The notes: generated by a model from the sequence alone, not told the origin. 64,000 nucleotides of DNA from an uncultured Myxococcales bacterium (GCA_903840165.1 CAIMEY010000074.1:38541-102540); one strand, 5' to 3'. Positions 8,970 to 18,605 are shown, numbered from the stretch's first letter. A program made the numbers and translations.

Positions 8970-9401
8970 TTAACCGCGCTCGAGCTTCTCACAGATCAGT
9001 TCAAGCTCTTCGACGTTGACGTCGGTGCCCTTGCCGTCCAAGGTGAAGCCCTTCCACTTGCTCGGCCAACCTTCAAAGAAGTTGTAACGCATGATTTCTG
9101 TGCCGTCATCCGCGCACAAGATCACCGAACCGGACTTGCGCTGCACTTTGCCCTCGATGACGGCCTTGCGCCATTCCCAGAGCTCGGTGTTGTTGATGTA
9201 GCCGCGCTTCAAGGTGACATTGCTGTACTTGGTGCGGCCGGGACGCTTGCGCAGAATCAGGTCGTCGCCGTCCTGATACTCAATCACTTCCGTTTCAGAA
9301 TCAAGGCCTTCCACGTTGCGGAATGCTCCGGTCGTGACGCCTTCAATTTCGATTTTGAAGTTAAAATTACCGATGTGGTCAAAAGTCCGACGATTCGGCA
9401 T
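8970..9401 (-). CDS. Phage T4 gp19-like tail tube protein (contractile injection type), orphan
   Basis: This 143-residue protein matches the gp19/Afp1-type inner tube family of contractile tails and extracellular injection systems. Family-typical features are the start around FNFKIEIEGV, the segment GAFRNVEGLDSETEVIEY, the DLILRKRPGRTKYSNVTLKRG block, and ELWEWRKAV followed by a strand-rich C-terminus ending in ELELICEKLER. Length is normal for the family and the frame is intact. The oddity is the neighbourhood: no sheath, baseplate, spike, AAA ATPase or tape-measure gene lies nearby, and the flanking genes are a lipoprotein and a cysteine synthase. It may be a displaced part of a system encoded elsewhere or a stand-alone tube. 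The family call is firm; the role is open. Confidence 0.88.
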   Translation of the reverse strand: MPNRRTFDHIGNFNFKIEIEGVTTGAFRNVEGLDSETEVIEYQDGDDLILRKRPGRTKYSNVTLKRGYINNTELWEWRKAVIEGKVQRKSGSVILCADDGTEIMRYNFFEGWPSKWKGFTLDGKGTDVNVEELELICEKLERG

Positions 9402-9682
9402 GACGGAGACTCCCTAACCGCACTTTGGCGGCTTCAAAGAACCATGCACCCGAGCCTGCGCAAAATGCGAGGGCTCAACGCCAAGAGGATGGGAATCTGC
9501 AACGCCTTTTGACCCTGCAGCACCGCCGGAGCGTGAATTGAAGCTACGAGATCTGGGGTGTCCTGTCCACAGCTTTGGTGCCGCGCGCCAAGATTGGTGG
9601 CCCAGGTGGGGACAGAATGCCCCAGAACCTTGGCGCGAAGATCGGCGTAATGTCAGGAGTAACTTATTGGAAAAACATTAGA
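9402..9682. other. Intergenic region with a 54-base nested inverted repeat
   Basis: This 281-base gap lies between the tube-protein start and the cysteine-synthase stop. I see no coding sequence. It contains an inverted repeat at 9584-9637: arms CGCGCCAAG and CTTGGCGCG, enclosing a second stem TGGGG/CCCCA. It would fold into a strong two-part hairpin 46 bases downstream of the cysteine-synthase stop, so it may terminate that gene. It could also be a REP-like element. Confidence 0.5.
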
Positions 9683-11026
9683 TTACGAGTTGCTGACGGT
9701 AGGCAAACCGCTTTCCTGCCAAGAGACGATGCCGCCCCAAATGCTCTTGACGTTGCGGTAGCCCTGGGCCTTGAGCAGCAACATCGCGTATACAGAGCGC
9801 TTTCCGCGTGCGCAGACTGTGACGATAGGTGCGTCGAGATCGCTGGGCAAGGCGGCCGAGGGACCCGACGTCAGATCCCTCAGCGGCACATGGACCGCTC
9901 CAGGGATCGCAAGCGCCTGAAGTTCTGAGAGATTGCGTACATCGACCAGGATCTCCCCCCTGGCCGCGCGCGTCTGGCCTTCCTGCGCGCTGACAATGTC
10001 CGGGCCATTTTCTGCAAACTGAACAATGGCTTGCAGTTGATCGGCAAAGGCAGCAGCCACGGGCGCCGGCGCTGAGGCGGCTTGGGGAAAGAGTTCAGGC
10101 AGATGTTTCGTGTACGATGACATGTACTTAAAGGCGTTGTCGGGAAAGATGACGACGCACACATTGCCGGGTTCATCGGGCACGCCGCGCAAGACAGCGG
10201 CAAGAGCCATCGCCGAAGTAGGCCCCGCAATGATGCTTTCTTCCTGAATCAGGCGTTTGTTGAGCCCATAGGCCTCGGCATCGCTGATTTCAAACAGGCC
10301 GTCGTATTCCTCCGGGAGAAAAAAGTCTGTCAGAAGAAGGGCTTTGCGACTACGCACGCCCGGAATGTCATGGCCATCGCTTGGGTGGGCCCCCAGCACC
10401 TGGATAGCCGGATTTTGTTCCTTGAGAAAACGACCCGTGCCGGTGATGGTGCCGCAAGTCCCTAGACCTGCAACGAAATGCGTCACTTTGCCGGCTGTCT
10501 GTCGCCATATTTCCGGCCCGGTCGTTAGGTAGTGAGCCTGAGGATTGGCGGGATTCTTGTATTGATTCAGGCTCTTCCAGTGCGGCTGCGCCCCAAGCTC
10601 CGCAGCTCGTGCCATGGCGCCTTCCGGCTGTCCAGGCATCGGGCACAAATCATCACTAAGCTCAACGAGTTCTGTGCCAAAGAGCCGTAGCGCCGACCGT
10701 TTTTCCTGAGGCACCTTGGACGACAGCGTCGCGGTAAAGTGATAGCCGCGGGCGTTGGCCATCATCGCAAGGCCCATGCCGGTGTTGCCAGACGTCGGTT
10801 CTACAAGATTTTCAAGCACATCGCCGCGCTGCTCAGCGTCAATGATCAGGTTGGCGGCCACCCGGTCCTTGATGGCGCCAAAGGGATTATACCACTCCAA
10901 CTTGGCGTAAACCTTGGTGTGTTGGAAGGGCACCACGTGGTGCAGGCGAACCAGCGGCGTAGGATTGTCGACGCTGGACAGCATATCCACCATAGAATCA
11001 TAGACTCGCACGGCGTGATCGGACAT
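9683..11026 (-). CDS. Cysteine synthase-like PLP enzyme fused to a rhodanese domain
   Basis: The first ~330 of 447 residues form a fold-type II PLP enzyme of the cysteine synthase/cystathionine beta-synthase family. The PLP lysine is K53 in NPFGAIKDR; the substrate loop is PTSGNTG and the phosphate-binding loop is GTCGTITGTGRF. The last ~100 residues are a rhodanese domain with active-site Cys405 in CARGKRS. Such a fusion could pass sulfane sulfur to or from the PLP centre, or take sulfur for cysteine, in the cytoplasm. The start at 11026 has GAGGAA upstream. No cysE or sulfate-assimilation gene is adjacent. Both domain calls are confident; the exact reaction (sulfide, thiosulfate or O-phosphoserine as substrate) is not. 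Confidence 0.88.
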   Translation of the reverse strand: MSDHAVRVYDSMVDMLSSVDNPTPLVRLHHVVPFQHTKVYAKLEWYNPFGAIKDRVAANLIIDAEQRGDVLENLVEPTSGNTGMGLAMMANARGYHFTATLSSKVPQEKRSALRLFGTELVELSDDLCPMPGQPEGAMARAAELGAQPHWKSLNQYKNPANPQAHYLTTGPEIWRQTAGKVTHFVAGLGTCGTITGTGRFLKEQNPAIQVLGAHPSDGHDIPGVRSRKALLLTDFFLPEEYDGLFEISDAEAYGLNKRLIQEESIIAGPTSAMALAAVLRGVPDEPGNVCVVIFPDNAFKYMSSYTKHLPELFPQAASAPAPVAAAFADQLQAIVQFAENGPDIVSAQEGQTRAARGEILVDVRNLSELQALAIPGAVHVPLRDLTSGPSAALPSDLDAPIVTVCARGKRSVYAMLLLKAQGYRNVKSIWGGIVSWQESGLPTVSNS

Positions 11027-11217
11027 GGTTCATTTCCTCAGGGCAGGGGACGACGCGGGCGGCGACTGCAGACGGTGCCGGCTATCTCTATCGGAATAGC
11101 AGGGATAGTGTAGCAGACAGCGGGGCTTGCCGGGAAGGGGAGGCCGCAGCGCTGCTGGTAACTACTTGAAGAAATAAGGAAATATCCCATTGCGGCCGGT
11201 CGTGAAAGCGGCCCGCG

Positions 11218-14200
11218 TTAGGGTTTGAATGCGTCGATGACAATCGCGCGGAAGCCGGCAACTTTAGCCTCTGAAATCAAAGACATAACGCCGTTGCCGG
11301 GGCTGCTGGCGGGGACGATGCCGCGGTTGGCCAAGGTCGCTAAATTGAGGGCATTCGCGGCATCCGTGCTCCACCAGAAGAAGGAGCGCGTCAGCGTCGT
11401 CACGGCGCCCACGCCATTGACCAACCCGACATGCAGTTTGGCCGGATCGCCGACGCCACTCGACGCTTCGTTGTAAGTAACGGCAAATCCATCACTCCAC
11501 GGCGTGATGCGGGCGCCAATGATGCCGTACTGACACGGCGCTTCCGAGTCGGCCTGCACTTCGCTGGCGACGGTGATGACGTTGCCCTGCTTGACGCCTG
11601 CCTTGAATTTCCCAAGCAATACTATGTTATTGCTGCCTTTGCGCACCACCATGGCCACGGCGACGACGCCGCCGGCATCCACGGCGGCATCCAAGGCGCA
11701 AACGGCCGTCACGCCATCGAGATCGCCGGGGCTGGCGGGCAGCGGCGTCTGATTGCCGGCGAGCCAGGTCTGCGGATCGCCGTCCACGCCAAGGGGATCG
11801 ATGGGTAGGGCCCACAGCTTGCGGGCGACGTTGCTCGACGTCTTTTCGGTGAAGGCCAGGGACCAATAGCGGTTGGTCTTTTCGGCAATTCCGACGTCGA
11901 CTAGGACGGGGTGGACCGTTGAGAAGGAGCCGACCGTAGGGCTGAGCTTGGCAGTAGTTGCCGCTGCCAAGGGGCCAACCTGGAGTTGGACGGAGCTCAT
12001 ATCCGCCAAATCAAATCCGAATCCTCGAATCGCCACGAGGCCGCGTTTGGTCGGGTCGGTCGAATCAACGCCGTTCATGTCCAGAAGTCCCATTCCAAGT
12101 GTATGGAAATTCGGACCATTGCTGCCGGTCGCCGTACACACCGACCCCGCCACTGCTGGCCAGCTTTCTCCCGCCGTGACACCGCTGCCATCGAGGCGCG
12201 CCAGCCGCACGACGCCGCCTTGGCCCTTGTTTTGCAAGCAGGTTGCCGTCACCGGGTCCGCCTCCAACCAGCTCACCCAGCCCGCCTTGGGGTCCAAGGG
12301 GTCGGCAATGGCTTGGGCAAAGGCCTGGGTGACGTTCAGGGCCGAGAGCGAGCCCAGGGCCGGCAGGGTCAGCAGCACCGGCTTGACCTTGTTGGCGGGC
12401 GCGGCGACTTGATCGTCCAAAACCAGGGCGTGCAGGGCCGACTTGCCGCTCACCTGCCAAGCCGAGCCGTTCAGGGAAACTGCGGAATTGTCCTGGAAAA
12501 TGACCCAGGTTCGCCCGGTGCCGTCGTCCTTCTTGAGGCGGACCACGGTGGGATTGGTCGGGGTGCCGACGTTGTCGCTGGGACCGACCAAGGTGACCGG
12601 GCCCGGCGCGCCGGCGCTGTAGCTCAGGCAGGCGTTGGCGGCGGCGTCGCACTGGTGGCCCCAGGGGCAGGTGTCGACCTTGAAGCAGCCGGTGGAGAGA
12701 TTGCTCTGTGCATCGCCGGGCTTACACAAGTGCGTGGTGCAGTTGCTGGCGTCGGCACACAGGCTGTCGGTGGCGGTGTGCTGGCAGGCACCGGCGGCAT
12801 CGCACTTATCGACCGTGCAACTATACGTATCTGCAGCGCAATCAGTAGCAGCGGCCTTGATGCTCCACGCTACCGGTTTGCTGGCGTCGCAGAACTGGCA
12901 ACCGCCGTTCTTGGTTTCGCCGTTGGCGTGGCATTCCGGGGCCGCGGCATTGCCGAAATTACAGGTGCCCGCCGTGATGCCGCTGTGGTCGCAAACGCCT
13001 TTGCCATCGCAGACATCGGTGGTGCATCCGGCGCCGTCATCGGTGCAGGCTGTGCCTTGGACAAAGGGCGTCCAGGCGACTTGGCTGGTCACGGCGTCGC
13101 AGCGCGAGCAGTCATCCTTCTTGTCGCCCTGGGCCTTGCAGGCGCCGTCAATTAGGCAGTGATTTGCTTGGATTTCGCTGTGGCCGCAGACGCCTTTGCC
13201 GTCGCACGCGTCGATGGTGCAAGCGAGCATGTCCGGCGTGCAGGTCTGGCCCTTGGCCGTGTTGCTCCATTGCGTCTGCGAAATTGCGGTGTTGCATTCG
13301 GTGCAGTCGGCCTCTTTGTCGCCCTGGACATAGCAGGTTCCGGCGATGAGGCAGGAATTGGCCTTGAGTGACTCGTGGTTACAGGCCCCTTTGCCGTCGC
13401 ATTGGTCCACGGTGCAGCCCTTGCCGTCATCGGTGCAGGGCGCATTGGCGGCGATCGGCGTCCAATCTGTCTGTGTTTTCAGGGAGTCACAGGTCAAGCA
13501 GTCGCCGCTCTTGTCGCCCTTGGCGTAGCAACTGCCGCCGATGAGGCAGGTGTCCGCCTTGACGGCACTATGGTCGCAAGATCCCAAGCCATTGCAGGCG
13601 TCGACGGTGCACGCGGTGCCATCGTCCGGGCAAGCGATGCCGGCCACCTTGGCGGTCCACTGCAGCTGATTGCTGGCGGGCGTGCAGGCTAGGCACGGTT
13701 CTCCCGCTTTGTCAGCGCCGGCCGCGACGCAAGTGCCATCGACAAGGCAGCTGTCCGCGGCAATTTGCGTGTGAATGCACTGATTTGCGCCATCGCAGAC
13801 ATCGACCGTGCAGGGCAGGCCGTCGGTAGCGCAGCCGGTGTCCTTGGGCTGAGGGGTGTGGACGCAACCGGTGGCGCCATCGCAAGCGTCGATGGTGCAA
13901 TCGTTGTTGTCGTCGCAGCCACCGGCATTAGGTGTAAATACACAGCCTTTGCTGGGGTCACAGGCCTTGTCGGTGCAGGCGATGCCGTCGACGCAGACCG
14001 TCGGGTCCACCGTCGTTAGCTTGGGGTCGCAAACGCCTTTGCCGTCGCAGTGTTGGGTCGTGCAGGGCAGGCCATCGTCGCTCTTGGTGCACGTCGTGTC
14101 GGTGGCCAGGGAGGTGTTGGCGCAACCGCCGTTGGCGACCTGGCACTCGCTGACGACGCAATCGCCGTTAAAGCCGGCGCACAAGGTACTGTCAGGCGTG

Positions 14201-15222
14201 TGCGTGCAACTGCCTGATCCATCGCAAAAATCCTTGGTGCAGGTGATGCCGTCTTCGTCGCACTTGGTCGCGCCGTCGAGGTTGGTCCAGGTCGCAGCGT
14301 TGGCCGGGTCGCAGGCGCGGCAGAGATTGCTCTTGTCCACCCCCTTGCCCACGCAGGTCTTGACGCCTTTGTCATCGGCAATAAAGCAGAAATCGGGCTT
14401 GAGCGCGCCGACGTTGCAGGTGCCCTGGTCGCCGCAGGTCCCTTGGTGGCACACATCGCCGCCGCTGCAAGTCGTTCCAGCTGTTTGGTTTTCAAGTGCG
14501 TGACTGCTACCGTTGCATTTCTTGCAGCCGCCGCTGTCAAACTGGCCGTCGCTTAGACAGATGTTGGCCCCTTGTCCATCTTTCTGCCCAGAATCACAGG
14601 TATTTTCCTTGGGCGTGTTGCCGCATTTGCCGTCCTTGGCACAGGTGTGGTTTTCGCAGGTATTGCCGTCGCTGCCTTGGCCTTGGCAGGTGACCGTCAC
14701 GTCCGCTGGTGTCCAAGTGGCTGTATCTACGCTGGGATTGCAGACAAGGCAGTCCTCGTCCTTGCTCTTGACCGCTTGGGCCGCGACGCATTGTTTGTCG
14801 ATGAGGCAGAACTGCGCCGTCAACGTATGGCCGCAGGTGCCGCCGGTGGTGCACAAATCGACGGTGCAAGAAATGCCATCATCGGTGCAGGCTTGCGTCG
14901 TATTGCCGACGCGCTTGCACAACTTGTCGCTCAGATCGCAAATGACCTTGGTGCAGGAGTTGTCGGCCGTGGCGCCGGGCAGGGTGAGTTTGTCGCTCCA
15001 TTTGGTGCAGTCCGTGTCGGCCTGACAGCCAATTTCCGGTTTACATTCGCCTTGTACGCAAATGGAGCCCTGGCCGCACTCTGGATCGCTGTGGCAGCTG
15101 AGGTTGACCTCGGGCGGCGTTGCGCAGCCAAAAGGGCCCAGGGCTGCCATGGCGAATGCACAAAACAGCCAGAACAGACGCCCGAACTGGCGCTGCGCCG
15201 ATGCAAGTTGTTCAAAGTGCAC
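11218..15222 (-). CDS. Large Cys-rich repeat lipoprotein (1334 aa)
   Basis: This 1334-residue exported protein starts at a GTG at 15222, five bases after GGAGG. It has a signal peptide ending in GPFGC (lipobox). Residues ~30-890 are built from Cys-rich modules of roughly 55-60 residues with the pattern CTxDxCDGxGxCxH, CLIxGxC and CxxCxxxxxQxxW, repeated many times. Such modules, presumably disulfide-linked, are common in myxobacterial surface proteins. The final ~430 residues are Cys-poor and strand-rich, a possible propeller or adhesin domain. The open frame extends upstream to 15375, but only the GTG start gives a signal peptide. I cannot name a function; adhesion or surface display is a reasonable guess. 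Confidence 0.8.
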   Translation of the reverse strand: MHFEQLASAQRQFGRLFWLFCAFAMAALGPFGCATPPEVNLSCHSDPECGQGSICVQGECKPEIGCQADTDCTKWSDKLTLPGATADNSCTKVICDLSDKLCKRVGNTTQACTDDGISCTVDLCTTGGTCGHTLTAQFCLIDKQCVAAQAVKSKDEDCLVCNPSVDTATWTPADVTVTCQGQGSDGNTCENHTCAKDGKCGNTPKENTCDSGQKDGQGANICLSDGQFDSGGCKKCNGSSHALENQTAGTTCSGGDVCHQGTCGDQGTCNVGALKPDFCFIADDKGVKTCVGKGVDKSNLCRACDPANAATWTNLDGATKCDEDGITCTKDFCDGSGSCTHTPDSTLCAGFNGDCVVSECQVANGGCANTSLATDTTCTKSDDGLPCTTQHCDGKGVCDPKLTTVDPTVCVDGIACTDKACDPSKGCVFTPNAGGCDDNNDCTIDACDGATGCVHTPQPKDTGCATDGLPCTVDVCDGANQCIHTQIAADSCLVDGTCVAAGADKAGEPCLACTPASNQLQWTAKVAGIACPDDGTACTVDACNGLGSCDHSAVKADTCLIGGSCYAKGDKSGDCLTCDSLKTQTDWTPIAANAPCTDDGKGCTVDQCDGKGACNHESLKANSCLIAGTCYVQGDKEADCTECNTAISQTQWSNTAKGQTCTPDMLACTIDACDGKGVCGHSEIQANHCLIDGACKAQGDKKDDCSRCDAVTSQVAWTPFVQGTACTDDGAGCTTDVCDGKGVCDHSGITAGTCNFGNAAAPECHANGETKNGGCQFCDASKPVAWSIKAAATDCAADTYSCTVDKCDAAGACQHTATDSLCADASNCTTHLCKPGDAQSNLSTGCFKVDTCPWGHQCDAAANACLSYSAGAPGPVTLVGPSDNVGTPTNPTVVRLKKDDGTGRTWVIFQDNSAVSLNGSAWQVSGKSALHALVLDDQVAAPANKVKPVLLTLPALGSLSALNVTQAFAQAIADPLDPKAGWVSWLEADPVTATCLQNKGQGGVVRLARLDGSGVTAGESWPAVAGSVCTATGSNGPNFHTLGMGLLDMNGVDSTDPTKRGLVAIRGFGFDLADMSSVQLQVGPLAAATTAKLSPTVGSFSTVHPVLVDVGIAEKTNRYWSLAFTEKTSSNVARKLWALPIDPLGVDGDPQTWLAGNQTPLPASPGDLDGVTAVCALDAAVDAGGVVAVAMVVRKGSNNIVLLGKFKAGVKQGNVITVASEVQADSEAPCQYGIIGARITPWSDGFAVTYNEASSGVGDPAKLHVGLVNGVGAVTTLTRSFFWWSTDAANALNLATLANRGIVPASSPGNGVMSLISEAKVAGFRAIVIDAFKP

Positions 15223-15320
15223 AGAAACCTCCGACAAGCCGTTGCGCTCACGTGTCAAGACTAGCAGCGCTGGCCAAAGGCGCAAAGAATTCACCGTTTC
15301 ACCCTGAAGGCTCGGCATCA

Positions 15321-16574
15321 TCAAGCAGGGACTGGCCTGGGCCACAACCAAGCAGCGCAGCCAGGAAGCAGCCAAAATGCTAGGTAAATTGCGACATGGT
15401 CGTGGCCCACATGGGCAACCCCGTAGCCAATCAATGGACTAGCGATGATGTACGCCACGGACTGGGCCGAAGCCAGCGAACCAGCGGCTGCGGACACGGC
15501 ATTGGCCGGGACACGGGCTAGGCAATCCGCGGTCACTAAAGCGAAAAGTCCGCCACCACCGGCCATCGCCACGCCAAAGACAGCAGCGGCTGTCATGGCC
15601 GAGGAAGCGCTTGAAATTGCAGCTAAACTCAAGCCCACAGTGCAAGCCACGCCTACCAAGACCAAGGGCGGAGTCGGCCGTATCTGGTTCTTGCGCGCGC
15701 GAATACTAGCTAAGTGCCCAAAACCTAAAGAACCTAGGTCGTAGAGCAGGGGAGGTAGCCAAAGGTAGTGCCCCAGGTCCCCTTGGGCGATGTGGTGAAT
15801 GGCTGCCAAGTATTTCGCTGACCAATTGAGGCCATAGGACATCAAGGGGGCCGCAGCCAGGACCACGGCCATCGCGCGCAGCACGGCGGGATGACGCAGC
15901 AGGCTGCCAAGACTTGGCGGCTCGGCCGTTTCGCTGGCGTCCTTGGTTGCCAATTGGGAGGCAACCCCGCGCAATCGCGTCATATAAATCCACAGGGGTA
16001 GCCAAAGCAGCCCACCCACGGCCACGCCGACAAAGGCCGCGCGAAATCCCCAGCGACTGTTGAGCCAGCCACATAACGCCGGTACCACCATCGCACCCAC
16101 CGAGGAACCGATGAATAAGACGCCAAAACCCCGCGGTCGAGACGCCGGTGGCAGAATACGCTGGACGGTCTGCGCAGCGCCCGGAAAGGACGGCGCCTCA
16201 GCCAGCCCCAGGCCAATGCGCAGCGTAAACAGCACAGCGATCGCGGGGATAACGGCGTGGACCCCCGGCACCAGCGCGTGCAGGGCCGCGACGCCTGACC
16301 AGACCAGCACCGCGACAACCAGGCCCCTCTTGGCACCGACGCGGTCGATCCAGCGGCCGGCCAAAGGGGCCCCAACGAGGTAAGCACATGAAAATGCGGA
16401 TAATAGCCAGCCGTAGGTCGTTTCCGAAATGGCCAGGGCCTTGGTGACCGTTGGTGCAAGTACAGCAAATGCTTGCCGATCTGCGTAGGAGACGGCCATG
16501 GTCAACGTCGCCGTGATGGCTACAGCCCAGGCAATGACGGGGGAAAGGTTTGTCTTGTCAGTGTCTTGGCGCAT
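15321..16574 (-). CDS. MFS transporter, possibly anion:cation symporter (ACS) subfamily
   Basis: This 417-residue protein has the twelve hydrophobic segments of a major facilitator permease. The N-terminal SYADRQAFAVLAP segment and the loop GRWIDRVGAKRGL between helices 2 and 3 fit the ACS group, which carries organic anions such as hexuronates or phthalate with protons. The start at 16574 has AAGGAG five bases upstream; the frame extends to 16649 without support. The Cys-rich lipoprotein follows 98 bases downstream on the same strand. The upstream side is shared with a divergent gene at 16858. The substrate is unknown. Confidence 0.85.
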   Translation of the reverse strand: MRQDTDKTNLSPVIAWAVAITATLTMAVSYADRQAFAVLAPTVTKALAISETTYGWLLSAFSCAYLVGAPLAGRWIDRVGAKRGLVVAVLVWSGVAALHALVPGVHAVIPAIAVLFTLRIGLGLAEAPSFPGAAQTVQRILPPASRPRGFGVLFIGSSVGAMVVPALCGWLNSRWGFRAAFVGVAVGGLLWLPLWIYMTRLRGVASQLATKDASETAEPPSLGSLLRHPAVLRAMAVVLAAAPLMSYGLNWSAKYLAAIHHIAQGDLGHYLWLPPLLYDLGSLGFGHLASIRARKNQIRPTPPLVLVGVACTVGLSLAAISSASSAMTAAAVFGVAMAGGGGLFALVTADCLARVPANAVSAAAGSLASAQSVAYIIASPLIGYGVAHVGHDHVAIYLAFWLLPGCAAWLWPRPVPA

Positions 16575-16857
16575 GGCTCCTTGGCGGGAACAGAGCAGGG
16601 GTACAGGTGTGTATAGCATCGCCCCACGTCTCCAGCTAGCAGCGAGCAAACGGCTTGATATAACGCGGGTTTTCTTGCGAGAACTCAGGCCTTTGTCGTT
16701 GACCGTGGCGGGCCCCTTGAAGCGGCAAGCAATCGATGTATACCCAACCTGTCAGGAAATTCGGCTGCGGGATCCGCCGGTGACCAAAAGGTTGCCTACC
16801 CAGGCGGGCCCCAAGATGGGTCGCATGGCACCGAGCAGCGCGGCAGCAGGAGAGGCC

Positions 16858-18579
16858 ATGAACCAGAAAAATCAGCGAAAAAACAGGTGGATGGCTCGCG
16901 CTCTGGCCGAATGTGCCTGGACCTTGCTCGGCGTCGCGTTCCTTTTGCAGCCCGGGCTGAGTTGGGCGACGCCAGGGCCGGATTCGGTGCTGGTGCTGGC
17001 GGCTGCTACAACAGAATCCACTGTGTTGGCTGATAGTTATATGGCTGCACGACAGATCCCGTCTAGCCAGCGGTGCATTGTGCAGGTGCCCGCAACGGAG
17101 GACCTAGGTCTTCAGGATTTCCTGCAGTTGGTGCTCAAACCCATGCAACTTTGCATGAGTAAAGGAAAAATCACCGATAGGATCGAGGCCATCGCCGTCA
17201 TGCGCGGACTGCCGCGTCGCGTGCGCATCGACACGGCCGCGGGACAGCCCATCGTCGCCCTGACGGCAGCCCTCATGGTCAGTCAGTCGACTTTACCCGA
17301 TGATAAGACTCCGCTTTTAGGCCAAGATCCGGGCTTGACAGCCGATTGTTCCGGCACGCCGTGCTATGCGGCCAATTGGCCAAATCCCTATAAAAAAGGC
17401 GCATTTACCCCGGGCTTTGCCAAGCTGACCGGCAGTGCGCACCACCACCTGTGGTTGGCGACGGCGATCGACGGCTATGACCTTGCCGATGCTCAGCAAT
17501 TGGCGCAGCGCGGTGCCGCCGCTGATTTGCAGATCGATCCCACCGCGACTTGGCTCTTGATGCAAGGGGCTGACCCAGCCCGGGCCGCCCTCGACTGGGA
17601 ATACCCAAAAGTTCTCAAGGCATTGTTGGGTCTTGGAGCCCAAGCGGTCAGCGAGCCTTTTGCCACGGCCAGCGTCGGGCGCGTCTTGGCGGGCTTTGCC
17701 ACGGGCACGGCGGACCTCGGCGCAACGGTCGAGGGGAATTCCTACGCGCCTGGCGCAATCATTGATAATTTAACGAGTTTTGGCGCGGTGCCGGCCAACT
17801 TTGTCGACCCGCTCAGCGGCGGACAGCCCTGGCAAGTCTCGATTTGTCGTTGGATTCGGGCTGGGGCCACCGGTGCGCATGGAACGGTGGATGAACCGCT
17901 GTCGAACTGCTTTCCTTCGCGGCAGTTCCTGGTCGATTACCGCAACGGCGCTACCCTGGCCGAGGCGTATCTGCGCAACATGCCTTACGTTTACTGGAAG
18001 AACCTGGTACTCGGCGACCCGATGACGGCGCCCTACGCTACGCGCCCGACCTTGGATTTGGCGTGTGCGCAAGGGTGGTTAGGTCAGGACGACTCTGTGT
18101 GCGTGGTCCCCAGCGGTGCGGCGACGATTCTGATCCAGGCCGATGGCGGCGGTGAGGCGGTGGCGCGGGTCCGCGTGCTGACGCCCGACGGGGATATGCT
18201 TGAAAGTCCAGGGGATTCTTTGGAAATTGCCACGGGCCTCTCCGCGCAATTGCCTTCGCGTTCGCTGCTGCTGCTGGCGCAAATGGCCCCAGGTGCGGGA
18301 CCTGGCGGGAGTTGGCAGTCCAAGGGCTGGCGGCGCGTGACCCTGCTGGCACAGGCTGTAACGGCTGATACTGAGCTTGGTTCTGCGGATGCCGATGCTG
18401 GGACAGCCCCTGATTCGGTCACGGCGTTGACGGCAGATGCCGCGTCCGGAGTAAGCAAAATACCTGTGCAATCCAGCGGATGTGGCGCTAGTGGCGGCGC
18501 TGGCCCCCCATGCTCGTGGACCCTGCTGGTCTTTGCTCTGGGCTGCGTAGCTTGGCGACGACGCGTTGTCGGACCCTAG
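16858..18579 (+). CDS. TIGR03790-like exported protein with MYXO-CTERM-like tail
   Basis: This 573-residue protein starts at 16858 after AGGAGAG. It has a signal peptide (basic start, then LLGVAFLLQPGLSWA). The body resembles the TIGR03790 family, whose function is not known: an early VLVLAAATTESTVLADSYMA segment, then ARQIPSSQRCIV, and near the end AEAYLRNMPYVYWKNLVLGDP, which recalls C25/caspase-like peptidase architecture. After a low-complexity acidic stretch the C-terminus reads SSGCGAS, a hydrophobic run and WRRRVV. That is the pattern of the MYXO-CTERM sorting signal, which anchors proteins to the cell surface in Myxococcota. The family assignment is by eye, so moderate; the sorting tail is clearer. 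Confidence 0.7.
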   Translation: MNQKNQRKNRWMARALAECAWTLLGVAFLLQPGLSWATPGPDSVLVLAAATTESTVLADSYMAARQIPSSQRCIVQVPATEDLGLQDFLQLVLKPMQLCMSKGKITDRIEAIAVMRGLPRRVRIDTAAGQPIVALTAALMVSQSTLPDDKTPLLGQDPGLTADCSGTPCYAANWPNPYKKGAFTPGFAKLTGSAHHHLWLATAIDGYDLADAQQLAQRGAAADLQIDPTATWLLMQGADPARAALDWEYPKVLKALLGLGAQAVSEPFATASVGRVLAGFATGTADLGATVEGNSYAPGAIIDNLTSFGAVPANFVDPLSGGQPWQVSICRWIRAGATGAHGTVDEPLSNCFPSRQFLVDYRNGATLAEAYLRNMPYVYWKNLVLGDPMTAPYATRPTLDLACAQGWLGQDDSVCVVPSGAATILIQADGGGEAVARVRVLTPDGDMLESPGDSLEIATGLSAQLPSRSLLLLAQMAPGAGPGGSWQSKGWRRVTLLAQAVTADTELGSADADAGTAPDSVTALTADAASGVSKIPVQSSGCGASGGAGPPCSWTLLVFALGCVAWRRRVVGP

Positions 18580-18605
18580 CCCATGCCCGCTACACCCAAA
18601 AGAAA

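Noticed and set aside
11986..13155. Long plus-strand frame inside the Cys-rich lipoprotein gene
   Set aside because: It is a mirror of the repeat-rich minus-strand gene; it has no ribosome site or domain and is Ala/Gly-biased as expected from the antisense frame.
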